The translations under genes were made by a program, and so were the position numbers. The notes beneath the pieces are model-generated. The model worked only from the letters and a program-made list of their open reading frames with translations, ran no database searches and was not told the origin of the DNA. A stretch of DNA of 64,000 bases from Paraglaciecola marina (GTDB lineage: Bacteria > Pseudomonadota > Gammaproteobacteria > Enterobacterales > Alteromonadaceae), in assembly GCF_004360155.1 (NCBI RefSeq), contig NZ_SAIS01000019.1, positions 1-64,000 of the forward strand, read 5' to 3'. Positions within the stretch are counted from its first letter, which is position 1. Every line of letters begins with the position of its first letter. Shown piece after piece: positions 46,332 to 56,060 of this stretch.

Positions 46332-47186
46332 ATGAACAAACATCTAATTGTAGCCATTTGTATGTCAATGCTTGCACTGCCAACAGTAGCATTTTCCCAC
46401 AGCGATATGCGGGTAATTAGCTCAGGCGGCAGTATCACAGAAGTCATTTACGCATTAGACAAACAAGACTTAATTGTAGCTGCAGATAGCACCAGTCATT
46501 ACCCCAGGGCCGCCGCGGCATTACCCAAGCTTGGGTATTTTAGACAACTTAGTACAGAGGGAGTTTTAAGTTTTCACCCCACCCATTTAATTGGTGCCCA
46601 AGCCACTGGCCCAGATACTCTATTCCCAGAGCTAAAAGCCGCAGGCGTTGAAGTGTCCATATTGGGTGAGCAGCGTGATTTAGCAGGGCTAAAACAGCTC
46701 ATTAGCCAAGTTGGTGTGATTGTCCACGCGCCTGTCAAAGCTAAAGAATTAATCGAACAAATTGACAGCCACGTGTCCCAGTTAAAAAAGCAGGCCCAAG
46801 GACTAAAGCCCATAACTGCACTTTTTATTTTATCTGACAGTGAGCGTGGATTAACCGTAGCTGGGGCTAATACTGTGCCGCAAGCCTTGTTTAACGATGC
46901 AGGTATTACCAATGCAGCGCAACAAATGCGTGATTATAAAGTCATGGATAACGAGTCCATATTAGCCGCAAATCCAGATATAATTTTTGTTGCTAGTCAC
47001 AGAATACGCAGTGACCAAGAAGTCCAAAGTTTATGCCAACACCCAGCTATTAAAGCCACCACAGCGGGGCAAATCTGTAAGCCCGTTGTCATGGAAAGCA
47101 GTAGTGCCTTGGGATTATCACCTAGATACCCAGAAGCCCTAGAACATATCATCAAGAAGGTACAGGCATTTCATGCCAGAGGTTAA
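46332..47186 (+). CDS. hmuT: periplasmic haem-binding protein HmuT
   Basis: A 284-residue substrate-binding protein of the BtuF/HmuT type: signal peptide (1-21), 'RVISSGGSITEVIYALDKQDLIVAADSTSHYP' and 'KLGYFRQLSTEGVLSFHPTHLIG'. It carries haem from the receptor to the ABC permease. ATG 46332 is chosen over 46296 because the signal peptide begins there. Overlaps the permease gene by 14 bp. Confidence 0.85.
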   Translation: MNKHLIVAICMSMLALPTVAFSHSDMRVISSGGSITEVIYALDKQDLIVAADSTSHYPRAAAALPKLGYFRQLSTEGVLSFHPTHLIGAQATGPDTLFPELKAAGVEVSILGEQRDLAGLKQLISQVGVIVHAPVKAKELIEQIDSHVSQLKKQAQGLKPITALFILSDSERGLTVAGANTVPQALFNDAGITNAAQQMRDYKVMDNESILAANPDIIFVASHRIRSDQEVQSLCQHPAIKATTAGQICKPVVMESSSALGLSPRYPEALEHIIKKVQAFHARG

Positions 47187-48264
47187 CGCTTCTCAGCTGT
47201 TGCAACTTGATTTAGACAAGCGACGCAACAAGTATATAAAGCAAATACTTTTGGCTTTACTTGGCTGCAGCTGTTTAATATTGCTTGGTTTACAAGCGGG
47301 TAGCTACGAACATTCTGTTTCTGAACTACTTGATGTCATTAAACAGAAAATAACAGGACAAGAACTGCAAGATCAGCAGCGCATTCAGTGGTATATCTTT
47401 TCTGAACTTAGAGCGCCGCGGATTGTGATGGCCATAATGGTTGGCGCTCTATTGGCTATGTCTGGCTGCGCCATGCAAGGTTTAGTACGTAACCCCTTGG
47501 CAGACCCAGGCTTAATTGGGATATCTGGTGGCGCGGCGGCCGCTGCTGCAACGGCACTACTGATCATTAATCATCACCCCGAATATGCCCTAGGTGGTCC
47601 GTATTTAATAGCCGGCTCTGCTTTTGCTGGTGCCTTACTCGCTGTGTGGATAGTATTAAAAGTAGCCAAAACGCCAGCAGGCCTAGCGATTACCTCTTTG
47701 ATACTAGCTGGGGTGGCTGTAAATGCCTTAGCGGGTACTCACATTGGCGCCATTAACTATATCGCCAATGACGATGCCTTAAGGCAAATTACCTATTGGA
47801 CTATGGGCAGCTTAGCGGGCATTTCATGGGCCAAAGTTTTATTTGTAGGGGCATTAGCCTTACCTGTGATTGCTATGTTTATCCATTTAAGACAGCCTTT
47901 AAACATGCTCGCTTTAGGTGAAAACGAAGCCCAGTGCATGGGTTTAGATGTGTCTAAATATAAGCGCTTAACCTTATGGTTAGTGGCATTTTCTGTAGCT
48001 TTAGCCACAGCACTATGCGGCATTATTGGTTTTGTGGGATTAGTAGTACCCCATATTTGCCGTACCCTTTTTGGAGCAGACCATAGATACCTAGTGCCTG
48101 CCTGCGGGGTATTTGGTGGAGGCTTGATGTTAGTAGCCGACATTAGTTCACGTTCACTGTTTCCACCGCTAGAAATACCTATTGGTATAGTCACCTCAGC
48201 TGTGGGCGCACCGTTTTTCTTGTATCTACTGGCAAAACAAAAGGGGAAGCTATCCGGTGTTTAA
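47173..48264 (+). CDS. hmuU: haem ABC permease HmuU (FecCD family)
   Basis: A 363-residue membrane protein with about ten helices. FecCD-family stretches 'APRIVMAIMVGALLAMSGCAMQGLVRNPLADPGLIGISGGA' region and 'GIIGFVGLVVPHICR' are present. It forms the inner-membrane channel for haem with HmuV. Overlaps hmuT by 14 bp and hmuV by 8 bp. Confidence 0.9.
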   Translation: MPEVNASQLLQLDLDKRRNKYIKQILLALLGCSCLILLGLQAGSYEHSVSELLDVIKQKITGQELQDQQRIQWYIFSELRAPRIVMAIMVGALLAMSGCAMQGLVRNPLADPGLIGISGGAAAAAATALLIINHHPEYALGGPYLIAGSAFAGALLAVWIVLKVAKTPAGLAITSLILAGVAVNALAGTHIGAINYIANDDALRQITYWTMGSLAGISWAKVLFVGALALPVIAMFIHLRQPLNMLALGENEAQCMGLDVSKYKRLTLWLVAFSVALATALCGIIGFVGLVVPHICRTLFGADHRYLVPACGVFGGGLMLVADISSRSLFPPLEIPIGIVTSAVGAPFFLYLLAKQKGKLSGV

Positions 48265-49045
48265 TATCGACAACCTCAGTGTTAGCTACAGCCAGCAGCA
48301 AATACTTGAAAAAATAAATTTGCAGGTTAACAGCCGCGATTTTATCACTATTATTGGTGAAAATGGCTGCGGTAAATCCACTTTGTTGCGCTGTATAGCT
48401 GGCCTACACAGCGAATTTACTGGCAATATTCAGTTAGACAATAAAGAGCTAGGTGATTGGTCAACTAAAGCCTTAGCGCAAAAACGTGCTTTTGTGGCGC
48501 AAAGTAATCAAGTCTACTTTGCATTTTTAACGGAAGACGTACTAGGGTTGGGCCGAGCCAACCGAGCTGAAACGAATCAATACACCACAACTCTAATCTG
48601 CCAAGTTGCTGAACAGGTGGGTATTTCCCACTTATTTGGCCGCGATGTACGCACTTTGTCTGGGGGTGAGCGCCAACGGGTATTTATTGCTAAAGCTTTG
48701 CTACAACTGATGCCAGATATGAACGACGCTGAAACCCAACAGCCATTCAATGGTAAGTTGCTCTTGCTAGACGAGCCAACCTCAGCTTTAGATTTTCGCT
48801 TTCAAAAAGCCACTATGGATTTGATGCAAAGGTTTTGTGAGCAAGGTTTAGCAGTAATATGCGTAAGCCATGATATAAATTTAGTTTTACCCTATGCCAC
48901 CAAAACCTTACTGCTAGCCAATGGCCGTTGCTTAGCACAAGGCCCTGTAATTGATGTAATTACCGAAGATAATTTATTTAAATGTTTTGGGGTAAGGCCG
49001 CGATTAATACCGCAGGACAATGCCATCCCGTTTGTGACACATTAA
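48257..49045 (+). CDS. hmuV: haem ABC ATPase HmuV
   Basis: A 262-residue ATPase with Walker A 'GENGCGKST', signature 'LSGGERQRVFIAKAL', Walker B 'LLLLDEPTSALD' and switch His in 'CVSHDINL'. It matches HmuV/FepC type import ATPases. A GTG start overlaps the end of hmuU, so it is translationally coupled. Confidence 0.9.
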   Translation: MFNIDNLSVSYSQQQILEKINLQVNSRDFITIIGENGCGKSTLLRCIAGLHSEFTGNIQLDNKELGDWSTKALAQKRAFVAQSNQVYFAFLTEDVLGLGRANRAETNQYTTTLICQVAEQVGISHLFGRDVRTLSGGERQRVFIAKALLQLMPDMNDAETQQPFNGKLLLLDEPTSALDFRFQKATMDLMQRFCEQGLAVICVSHDINLVLPYATKTLLLANGRCLAQGPVIDVITEDNLFKCFGVRPRLIPQDNAIPFVTH

Positions 49046-49109
49046 TTGCTATTTACCTTGATATATAAAAGCCAAGTTAAATAGCACAAGTTTATTAGGA
49101 AGAATCAAA

Positions 49110-49850
49110 ATGAAAAAAGAACAACACGTATTTGATGCTAAAACACTTACCCGTCAACAACATTCTGGCGTGTTAAGCACACTGTCAGTGTCTGTGGCAG
49201 GTTACCCTTTTGGCTCAATTGTTCCTTACTTTATGACCCATGAAGGTAATTTAATCATTTACATCAGTGATATTGCTCAGCATACACGTAATATAAAGGC
49301 AGATAGCAGAGTCTCTATGACCATTTTCGATAACCTAGCAGATGACTCGCAAGCCTCTGGCCGCGTGACAGTGCTAGGTGATGCAGAGATCATCAAAGAT
49401 GAAAAAATTGCCGAGCAATACTACAGCTTGTTTCCCCAAGCCATTGGCTACAAACAAACTCACGACTTCAACTTTTACGAGATCAAAACCAAGCGGGTTC
49501 GTTATATTGGTGGCTTTGGTAAAATATTCTGGATAAGTCAAGACGAATGGCAAGTAACAATAGAAGATTGGCACAGCACAAGCGCAGCGATAGTTGAGCA
49601 TATGAATGACGACCATTTAGATGCCATGCAGTTAATTGTTGAACATCAATTCAATATAAAAGCCAAAAAAATCAAAATGTTATCCGCCTTTAATGAAGGC
49701 ACCCATATTGCCGCTGACGAACAAGTTATATACATGCCGTTCGAGCAAGTATGTGCAGACTCTCAACAAGTTAGGCAACAATTAGTCGCAGCCACTCATG
49801 CTGCAAGAGCGGCCTTAACGCCAAGTAGCACCGAAAAATCTGAAGCTTAG
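49110..49850 (+). CDS. hugZ: HugZ-family haem-degrading protein
   Basis: A 246-residue protein with an N-terminal PNPOx-like split barrel ('LSVSVAGYPFGSIVPYFMTHEGNLIIYISDIAQHTRNIKADSRVSM') and a C-terminal DUF2470 part ('IVEHMNDDHLDAMQLI'). HugZ proteins open the haem ring to release iron, so it is the cytoplasmic end of the uptake route. AGGAAG site before the ATG. Last gene of the operon; a hairpin follows. Confidence 0.88.
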   Translation: MKKEQHVFDAKTLTRQQHSGVLSTLSVSVAGYPFGSIVPYFMTHEGNLIIYISDIAQHTRNIKADSRVSMTIFDNLADDSQASGRVTVLGDAEIIKDEKIAEQYYSLFPQAIGYKQTHDFNFYEIKTKRVRYIGGFGKIFWISQDEWQVTIEDWHSTSAAIVEHMNDDHLDAMQLIVEHQFNIKAKKIKMLSAFNEGTHIAADEQVIYMPFEQVCADSQQVRQQLVAATHAARAALTPSSTEKSEA

Positions 49851-49855
49851 AGAGT

Positions 49856-49879
49856 AGCAGAAGCGAACTTGCTTCTGCT
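49856..49879 (+). terminator. hairpin after hugZ
   Basis: Perfect 9-bp stem AGCAGAAGC / GCTTCTGCT with a 6-nt loop, 5 bp after the hugZ stop. Lacks a T-run. Confidence 0.4.
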
Positions 49880-50043
49880 CACTATGTATCCATACTGATT
49901 CAGTCATTGCAGCGGTAAGCAGGCTTTTATAGCTCCTTGCCATGCAAAAAAATCAGGCTCAACGCCTAAGTTAGTTTTAACCTAGCCCTTGTAAACTGCC
50001 CTCAAAATAATAATTCCCCAATATCTTCAAATCTTTGAGTTTC

Positions 50044-50060
50044 TTTAACCTTTTCTTAAC
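50044..50060 (+). promoter_or_regulatory. direct-repeat operator upstream of RND operon
   Basis: TTTAAC-CTTTT-CTTAAC differs in just two bases from the box at 11600-11616 (TTTAAG-CTTTT-CTTAAG) and has the same 11-bp period. A TATATT -10 lies 11 bp downstream, the same geometry as at the other locus. Likely bound by an OmpR-family regulator (56061 gene or the 14682 one). Confidence 0.6.
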
Positions 50061-50178
50061 CATGGCCTTGTTATATTTCATGCAATTGTTGGTTAATGCA
50101 TTCGTTTTTTAACTAAAGAGCAACAACTTGAATGCACCGGCCAAACCTTTTTAGTGTATTTATTGAGGAATACGACAA

Positions 50179-51369
50179 ATGAAATACTCCATACGCATAA
50201 CAGCTTTGGTACTGCTTACAACTGTTCTTGCTGCTTGCCAAGAAGAAGCTGCAGCGCCACAAAGTATGCCTGCTCCTGCTGTTTCTTATATCAAAGTAGA
50301 AACAAGCCAACATAAAATTGATACCCAGATGCAAGGGCGTGTTGCGGCATCATTAACCGCTGAGGTTCGTCCGCAAGTGGGTGGAATTTTAGAACAACGC
50401 TTATTCAAAGAAGGAAGCTCTGTTAAACAAGGTGATTTGCTTTATCAAATTAACCCTGCCACTTATGAAGCAGCTTACAATGAAGCAAAAGCAAATTTAA
50501 ACAGCGCTAAAGCATCGGTTGAAACCGCAAAATTAAAAGATCAGCGTTACGCTACCTTGTTAAAAATTGAAGGTGTATCACAACAAGATGCTGATGACGC
50601 ACATGCCACTTACCTAGAAGCTGTCGCCGACATTGAAAAATATGAAGCAGCACTGGCTACCGCTAAAATCAATCTGGAATTCACTAAAGTAAAAGCGCCG
50701 ATTACTGGAAACATTGGGATATCGAATGTCACTCAAGGTGCTTTAGTGACAGCCGAGCAAACTACGGCATTGGCCACAATACGTACGTTAGACCCTATTT
50801 ACGTCGACATGACTAAAAGCAGTAAAGAGTTATTAAAGCTGCGCCGTTTAATGGGCGAAAGCGACATAACCCAAGGTAGCACAGAAGTTACTCTAACCCT
50901 TGAAGATGGCAGTGAGTATGACCACAAAGGAAAACTCACCATGCAAGAAGTCTCTGTTGATGCATCAACGGGCACTGTTACTTTACGTGCTGAGTTCCCT
51001 AATCCAGATGGCATCTTATTACCAGGCATGTTTGTACGAGCGGCGGTAAATGAAGCTATGGATACCCACGCTATTTTAGTACCACAGCAAGGTATTTATC
51101 ATGCTGCAAAAGGCGAAGCGTACGCTTATGTCATCAATGATGAAAACAAGGTAGAAAAGCGCCCTGTGACTACTGTTAGCGCGGTAGATAACAAGTGGTT
51201 CATTGAGTCTGGTTTATCCGTTAACGATAAACTATTAGTAGAAGGCCAAAACAAAGTCCGCCCAGGTAGCACAGTTAACCCAATTCAGGTGGAAATGGAC
51301 AACTCTGGCACTATGATTACCGTTGCCGACAAACAGAATCAAACTCCTTCACTAGCAGGAGGCTTATAA
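50179..51369 (+). CDS. RND efflux periplasmic adaptor (AcrA/MexA type)
   Basis: A 396-residue lipoprotein adaptor (lipobox 'LAAC', Cys 20). Lipoyl and hairpin regions are evident: 'EVRPQVGGILEQRLFKEGSSVKQGDLLYQI' and a coiled-coil hairpin at about 98-160, then beta-barrel domain. It links the inner-membrane pump to the outer-membrane channel. The next gene (pump) starts 3 bp after its stop. Confidence 0.93.
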   Translation: MKYSIRITALVLLTTVLAACQEEAAAPQSMPAPAVSYIKVETSQHKIDTQMQGRVAASLTAEVRPQVGGILEQRLFKEGSSVKQGDLLYQINPATYEAAYNEAKANLNSAKASVETAKLKDQRYATLLKIEGVSQQDADDAHATYLEAVADIEKYEAALATAKINLEFTKVKAPITGNIGISNVTQGALVTAEQTTALATIRTLDPIYVDMTKSSKELLKLRRLMGESDITQGSTEVTLTLEDGSEYDHKGKLTMQEVSVDASTGTVTLRAEFPNPDGILLPGMFVRAAVNEAMDTHAILVPQQGIYHAAKGEAYAYVINDENKVEKRPVTTVSAVDNKWFIESGLSVNDKLLVEGQNKVRPGSTVNPIQVEMDNSGTMITVADKQNQTPSLAGGL

Positions 51370-51372
51370 TTC

Positions 51373-54300
51373 ATGTTTGCGCGCTTTTTTATCGACCGCC
51401 CAGTATTTGCTTGGGTTATCTCGATTATTATAATGCTATCGGGTATCGCCTCAATTATGTCGTTACCGATAGCTCAATATCCAAATGTTGCACCTCCTGT
51501 AATTAGTATCAGTACATCTTACACAGGAGCCGATGCGCAGACTGTTGAGAACAGTGTGACTCAAATATTAGAGCAGCAATTAACTGGCCTTGACGGTTTG
51601 CTGTACTTTTCATCTTCGAGCACATCAGACGGCTCAGCTTCGGTTAGCGTTACATTTGAGCTAGGTACCGACCCTGATTACGCGCAAATTCAAGTGCAAA
51701 ACAAGGTACAACAGGTTACGTCACGCTTTCCTGAATCGGTACAAACACAAGGTGTCACAGTTACTAAATCCAACAGTGACTTCTTACTTGTTACTGCTAT
51801 TTACGATGAAAACGACCAAGTATCTTCATTTGATATTGCAGATTACATCTCTTCAAATATCGAAAATGAATTAGCACGCATAAATGGCGTGGGTGATACC
51901 CGAGTATTTGGGTCTGAGTATGCCATGCGTATCTGGCTAGACCCTAACAAATTGGCCTCTTATGAATTAATGCCATCGGATGTTACCAGTGCGTTAAGTG
52001 CCCAAAACGTACAAATTGCTGCAGGTAAAATTGGTGCTGTGCCCGCATTAGATAATCAAGAGTTAAATGCAACTGTCACAGCACAGTCTATGATGTCTAC
52101 CCCAGATCAATTTCGCAAAATCATTGTTAAATACAATACTAGTGGTGCGAACGTACTTTTAGAAGATGTTGCAAGAGTTGAAATTGGCAGCGAAAGCTAT
52201 AGCAACATATCACGATTAAATAGCCACCCAGCATCGGGTATTGCAGTCATGCTTGCCCCCGGAGCCAATGCCCTAGATACCGCTAACTTAGTAAAAGAAA
52301 AAGTTTCTGAGCTTGCTAAAAGCTTACCTGATGGTTATCAAGTGACGTTCCCAAGAGATAGTACGGACTTTATCAAAATATCTATTAGTGAAGTAGTACA
52401 AACACTTATAGAAGCCGTAATACTGGTTGTTATCGTTATGTGGTTGTTTTTACAAAATTGGCGAGCAACCTTAATACCAGCTATCGCAGTACCAGTGGTG
52501 TTATTGGGAACCTTTGGTGTGCTTTCAGCATTTGGGTTTTCCATAAACACACTCACTATGTTTGGCATAGTGTTATCAATAGGCCTTTTGGTTGATGATG
52601 CCATAGTGGTAGTAGAAAACGTTGAACGCCTTATGCGAGAGAAAAACCTTTCTCCGCGGGATGCCACCATTGAGTCTATGTCTGAAATAAGTAGTGCCCT
52701 TATCGGTATTGCAGTGGTCCTTTCGGCTGTATTTTTGCCTATGGCATTTTTTGGTGGCTCTACAGGTGTGATATATCAGCAATTCTCTGTTGCGATTGTA
52801 TCTTCTATGACCTTATCAGTTATCGTAGCCTTGACTCTTAGCCCAATGCTTTGTGCGAGCTTGCTGACCAAAACCGAACACCATACTAGTGAAAAAGGTT
52901 TTTTTGCTAAATTTAACCGTTTGTTTGACCGCTTAACTGCCTCTTACACTGGCCATGTAAAACATATCATCAGCCATAAAATACGTTGGATATTGGTATA
53001 TGGTGTCATCATTGCAATCTTAGGTTTACTCGTTGTACGTATGCCAACTGGTTTCTTACCGCAAGAAGACCAAGGCAGTACTATGTTTCAAATAAGCCTA
53101 CCGTCTGGTGCCTCAATCAAACGTACAATTGCCGTTGCAGAGCAAGTAGAAGAATACCTGTTAACCGAAGAAGCCGAGGACATTACCCGAGCATTTACCA
53201 TTTCAGGATTTAACTTCACAGGAACAGGACAAAATGCCGGTATGGGGTTTGTTGGATTAAAACCTTGGAGTGAACGACCTTCAGAAGAGCAAAGCGCAGA
53301 TGCGCTAATCGCCCGTATGAATAAAAACCTCTCATCTATTCGCGATGCCAGTGTATTCGCCATGCAGCAGCCGGTCATTCGTGGATTAGGTCAAAGCAAT
53401 GGTTTTACCTTTGAATTGCAAGCAGCTTCAGGAACTAGTCGTGAAGAGTTAGTAGAACTAAAAGATGAACTACTTAACAGAGCCAGACAGAGCGAATTGC
53501 TTACTGGAGTCCGTGAAGGCGCTCTGAGTGATACTCCTCAGCTGAAAATAGATATAGATAACACCAAAGCCACTAGCTTAGGCTTAGCACTGTCAGATGT
53601 ATCAAGTACCTTGACCTCTGCATGGGCCGGCTCATACGTAAACGACTTTATTGACAATGGTCGAGTGAAGAAGGTTTATGTGGAAAGTGACGCACAATTT
53701 CGTTCAAAACCAGAAGACTTATACCAATGGCATGTAAGAGGAACAGATGCAGATGGCGACGCCACCATGACGCCGTTTTCAGCCTTTAGTTCTTCATCTT
53801 GGTCGATGGCGCCCCAAAGCTTATCGCGCTTTAACGGTATTGCTTCTTACCAAATACAAGGCGCCTCTGCTAGTGGCGTAAGTTCAGGCCAAGCTATGGC
53901 TGAAATGGAGCGTTTGGCTGCTGAAGTAGGCCAAGGAAAATTAAGTTATGCCTGGAGCGGCTTGTCATACCAAGAAAAGATATCCAGTGGACAATCAACG
54001 GCCCTGTATGCCATCTCTATTTTGGTTGTATTCCTAGTGCTAGCCGCGCTATATGAAAGCTGGTCTGTTCCTCTCTCGGTAATTATGGTTATTCCATTAG
54101 GCTTAGTGGGAGCGGCTTTAGCCAGCACAATGCGTGGACTAGACAATGACATCTACTTCCAAGTAGCACTGCTTACTACCATTGGACTGGCGTCTAAAAA
54201 CGCGATTCTAATTGTGGAGTTTGCTGAGGCCTCCTATCAAAAAGGTTCGTCATTAATAAGCGCGGCAACTGAAGCTGCAAAATTACGCTTGCGCCCGATT

Positions 54301-54540
54301 ATCATGACCTCATTGGCCTTTATGCTCGGTACCTTACCCTTAGCACTGTCTTCAGGAGCAGGTGCTAACAGCCGTATATCCATAGGTACGGGTATTGTTG
54401 GTGGAACCTTTACGGCAACGGTTTTAGGGATTTTCTTTGTACCTATGTTTTTTGTGTTAATTCGTGGTTTCTTCCCCAAAAGACAACCTGTATATGAGGA
54501 CAATAACTCAGCTAAAACATTGGAGAACCAACATGATTAA
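51373..54540 (+). CDS. RND efflux pump (AcrB/HAE-1 family)
   Basis: A 1055-residue twelve-helix proton/drug antiporter. N-terminal 'FARFFIDRPVFAWVISI', proton-relay Asp pair in 'GLLVDDAIVVVEN' near 405-410 and Lys region 'GLASKNAILIVEF' near 940 are present. HAE-1 pumps export dyes, detergents and antibiotics. Full length. It overlaps the outer-membrane factor gene by 8 bp. Confidence 0.95.
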   Translation: MFARFFIDRPVFAWVISIIIMLSGIASIMSLPIAQYPNVAPPVISISTSYTGADAQTVENSVTQILEQQLTGLDGLLYFSSSSTSDGSASVSVTFELGTDPDYAQIQVQNKVQQVTSRFPESVQTQGVTVTKSNSDFLLVTAIYDENDQVSSFDIADYISSNIENELARINGVGDTRVFGSEYAMRIWLDPNKLASYELMPSDVTSALSAQNVQIAAGKIGAVPALDNQELNATVTAQSMMSTPDQFRKIIVKYNTSGANVLLEDVARVEIGSESYSNISRLNSHPASGIAVMLAPGANALDTANLVKEKVSELAKSLPDGYQVTFPRDSTDFIKISISEVVQTLIEAVILVVIVMWLFLQNWRATLIPAIAVPVVLLGTFGVLSAFGFSINTLTMFGIVLSIGLLVDDAIVVVENVERLMREKNLSPRDATIESMSEISSALIGIAVVLSAVFLPMAFFGGSTGVIYQQFSVAIVSSMTLSVIVALTLSPMLCASLLTKTEHHTSEKGFFAKFNRLFDRLTASYTGHVKHIISHKIRWILVYGVIIAILGLLVVRMPTGFLPQEDQGSTMFQISLPSGASIKRTIAVAEQVEEYLLTEEAEDITRAFTISGFNFTGTGQNAGMGFVGLKPWSERPSEEQSADALIARMNKNLSSIRDASVFAMQQPVIRGLGQSNGFTFELQAASGTSREELVELKDELLNRARQSELLTGVREGALSDTPQLKIDIDNTKATSLGLALSDVSSTLTSAWAGSYVNDFIDNGRVKKVYVESDAQFRSKPEDLYQWHVRGTDADGDATMTPFSAFSSSSWSMAPQSLSRFNGIASYQIQGASASGVSSGQAMAEMERLAAEVGQGKLSYAWSGLSYQEKISSGQSTALYAISILVVFLVLAALYESWSVPLSVIMVIPLGLVGAALASTMRGLDNDIYFQVALLTTIGLASKNAILIVEFAEASYQKGSSLISAATEAAKLRLRPIIMTSLAFMLGTLPLALSSGAGANSRISIGTGIVGGTFTATVLGIFFVPMFFVLIRGFFPKRQPVYEDNNSAKTLENQHD

Positions 54541-55954
54541 TGTTTTACCTCGCACAATAACCCGCATGGCTATTGTGCCTACAGTGGCTGTTTTGTTTTT
54601 GGCTGGCTGTAGCTTAGCTCCTGAGTATTCTCGCTCAGAGTTGCCTGTACCAACTGAGTGGCAAGACGCCCCCAGCACAGACACTAATGGTCTGTCTAAT
54701 CAACAAGCCATAACTGTACCTTGGCAAACCTTCATTAAAGATGAACGCTTAAGCCAGTTGATTGAACTGGCTTTAAATAGCAATAGAAGCCTGCGCCAAA
54801 CCTTGGAAGATGTTGAGTCTGCTCGGGCAACCTATCGTATTCAAAAAGCAGACTTGTACCCACAAATTGATGCTGGCCTATCGGGCAGCCGCGCTAAGGT
54901 ATCCTCTGGAACAATCTCTACTGAGTATGAGGGAATCATAGGCTTAACTAGCTATGAGATAGACCTATTTGGGAAAAACCAAAGCCTAAGTACAGCCGAT
55001 TTGGAGTCTTATTTAGCCAGTGAAGAAACCGCTAAAGCTGCCCAAATTACCCTCATTGGCGAGATTGCAAATGCCTGGTTAACCCTAGCGGCAGATAACA
55101 ACCAACTTAGCCTTGCTCAAGAAACTGAGGTAAATGCTCAAAAAACCTTAGATATTACGAACAAGCGCTTAGAGTTTGGGATTGACTCGAAAATTGACGT
55201 TGCCAGTGCAGAAACCGTCTATTACACAGCAAAATCAGACATTGCCACTTACACCATACAAGTGGCGCAAGATCTTAATGCACTACGTTTACTGGTTGGT
55301 GAGGAGTTTGATGAGAGTTTACTCCCAGACGCGCTACCAGAAGGATACCAACTTGTTGGTGATGTACCTGCAGGTTTATCTTCTGAGCTACTATTACAAA
55401 GACCAGATGTGTTGGCCGCTGAACATAACTTAAAAGCAGCAAATGCAGATATAGGAGCCGCTAGAGCCGCGTTTTTCCCATCGGTATCTTTAACTGCTAC
55501 AGGTGGTTTAGCAAGCTCAGTGATAGCTGATATATTCACTGGTGGAGCGAGCTCAATATGGGCAATTGCACCTAGCATTAGCTTGCCGATATTTAATGCT
55601 GGAGCAAATGACGCAGCCTTAGAGTATAGCGAATCCCAACAGCGAAAATACTTAGCTGCCTATGAATACGCTATTCAAAGTGCCTTTTCTGAAGTGGCAG
55701 ATGCCCTTGCCAGACGTGCCACCATTCAAGCGCAAGTGGAAGCAGAAGAAGCATTGGTGAGCTCAGCCACTAGAAGTTATGACTTATCATTAGCTAGATA
55801 CAAAGGTGGTATTGCCACATTCCAAACTGCTTTAGAAGCCCAAAGAACCATGTATCAAGCCAAACAATCTCTAATTGTGAGCAAGCAAGCTGATTTAGAT
55901 AATAGAATTACCTTGTATAGAGTATTAGGTGGCGGTTTAGCTCAAAACAACTGA
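54533..55954 (+). CDS. RND outer-membrane factor (NodT/OprM family)
   Basis: A 473-residue lipoprotein channel: lipobox 'LAGC', then two outer-membrane-efflux repeats ('LIELALNSNRSLRQTLEDVESARATYRIQKADLYPQI' and 'LLQRPDVLAAEHNLKAANADIGAARAAFFPSVSL'). ATG 54533 has GGAG upstream; a longer reading from 54464 lies inside the pump gene. Completes the tripartite pump. Confidence 0.92.
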   Translation: MINVLPRTITRMAIVPTVAVLFLAGCSLAPEYSRSELPVPTEWQDAPSTDTNGLSNQQAITVPWQTFIKDERLSQLIELALNSNRSLRQTLEDVESARATYRIQKADLYPQIDAGLSGSRAKVSSGTISTEYEGIIGLTSYEIDLFGKNQSLSTADLESYLASEETAKAAQITLIGEIANAWLTLAADNNQLSLAQETEVNAQKTLDITNKRLEFGIDSKIDVASAETVYYTAKSDIATYTIQVAQDLNALRLLVGEEFDESLLPDALPEGYQLVGDVPAGLSSELLLQRPDVLAAEHNLKAANADIGAARAAFFPSVSLTATGGLASSVIADIFTGGASSIWAIAPSISLPIFNAGANDAALEYSESQQRKYLAAYEYAIQSAFSEVADALARRATIQAQVEAEEALVSSATRSYDLSLARYKGGIATFQTALEAQRTMYQAKQSLIVSKQADLDNRITLYRVLGGGLAQNN

Positions 55955-55971
55955 ACTTAATTGAGGGCATA

Positions 55972-56019
55972 AGCAACTGTTTTGTGAAAAGTAGCGACTT
56001 TATTCACATAACAGTTGCT
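55972..56019 (+). other. intergenic hairpin between pump and regulator genes
   Basis: AGCAACTGTT at 55972-55981 pairs with AACAGTTGCT at 56010-56019; inner TGTGAA/TTCACA extend it. It sits in the 106-bp gap between the outer-membrane factor and the response regulator. It may process or attenuate the transcript. Confidence 0.55.
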
Positions 56020-56060
56020 CCCTAAGTACTTGAAAATAAGCGAGAAAGGAATACAAATTA

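Larger units (their letters stand above)
49851..50178. other. intergenic region between haem operon and RND operon
   Basis: About 330 bp. It holds a 9-bp hairpin just after hugZ (49856-49879: AGCAGAAGC / GCTTCTGCT, no U-tract), a direct-repeat operator at 50044-50060 and a TATATT -10-like hexamer at 50072-50077. No gene or RNA is seen. Confidence 0.6.
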
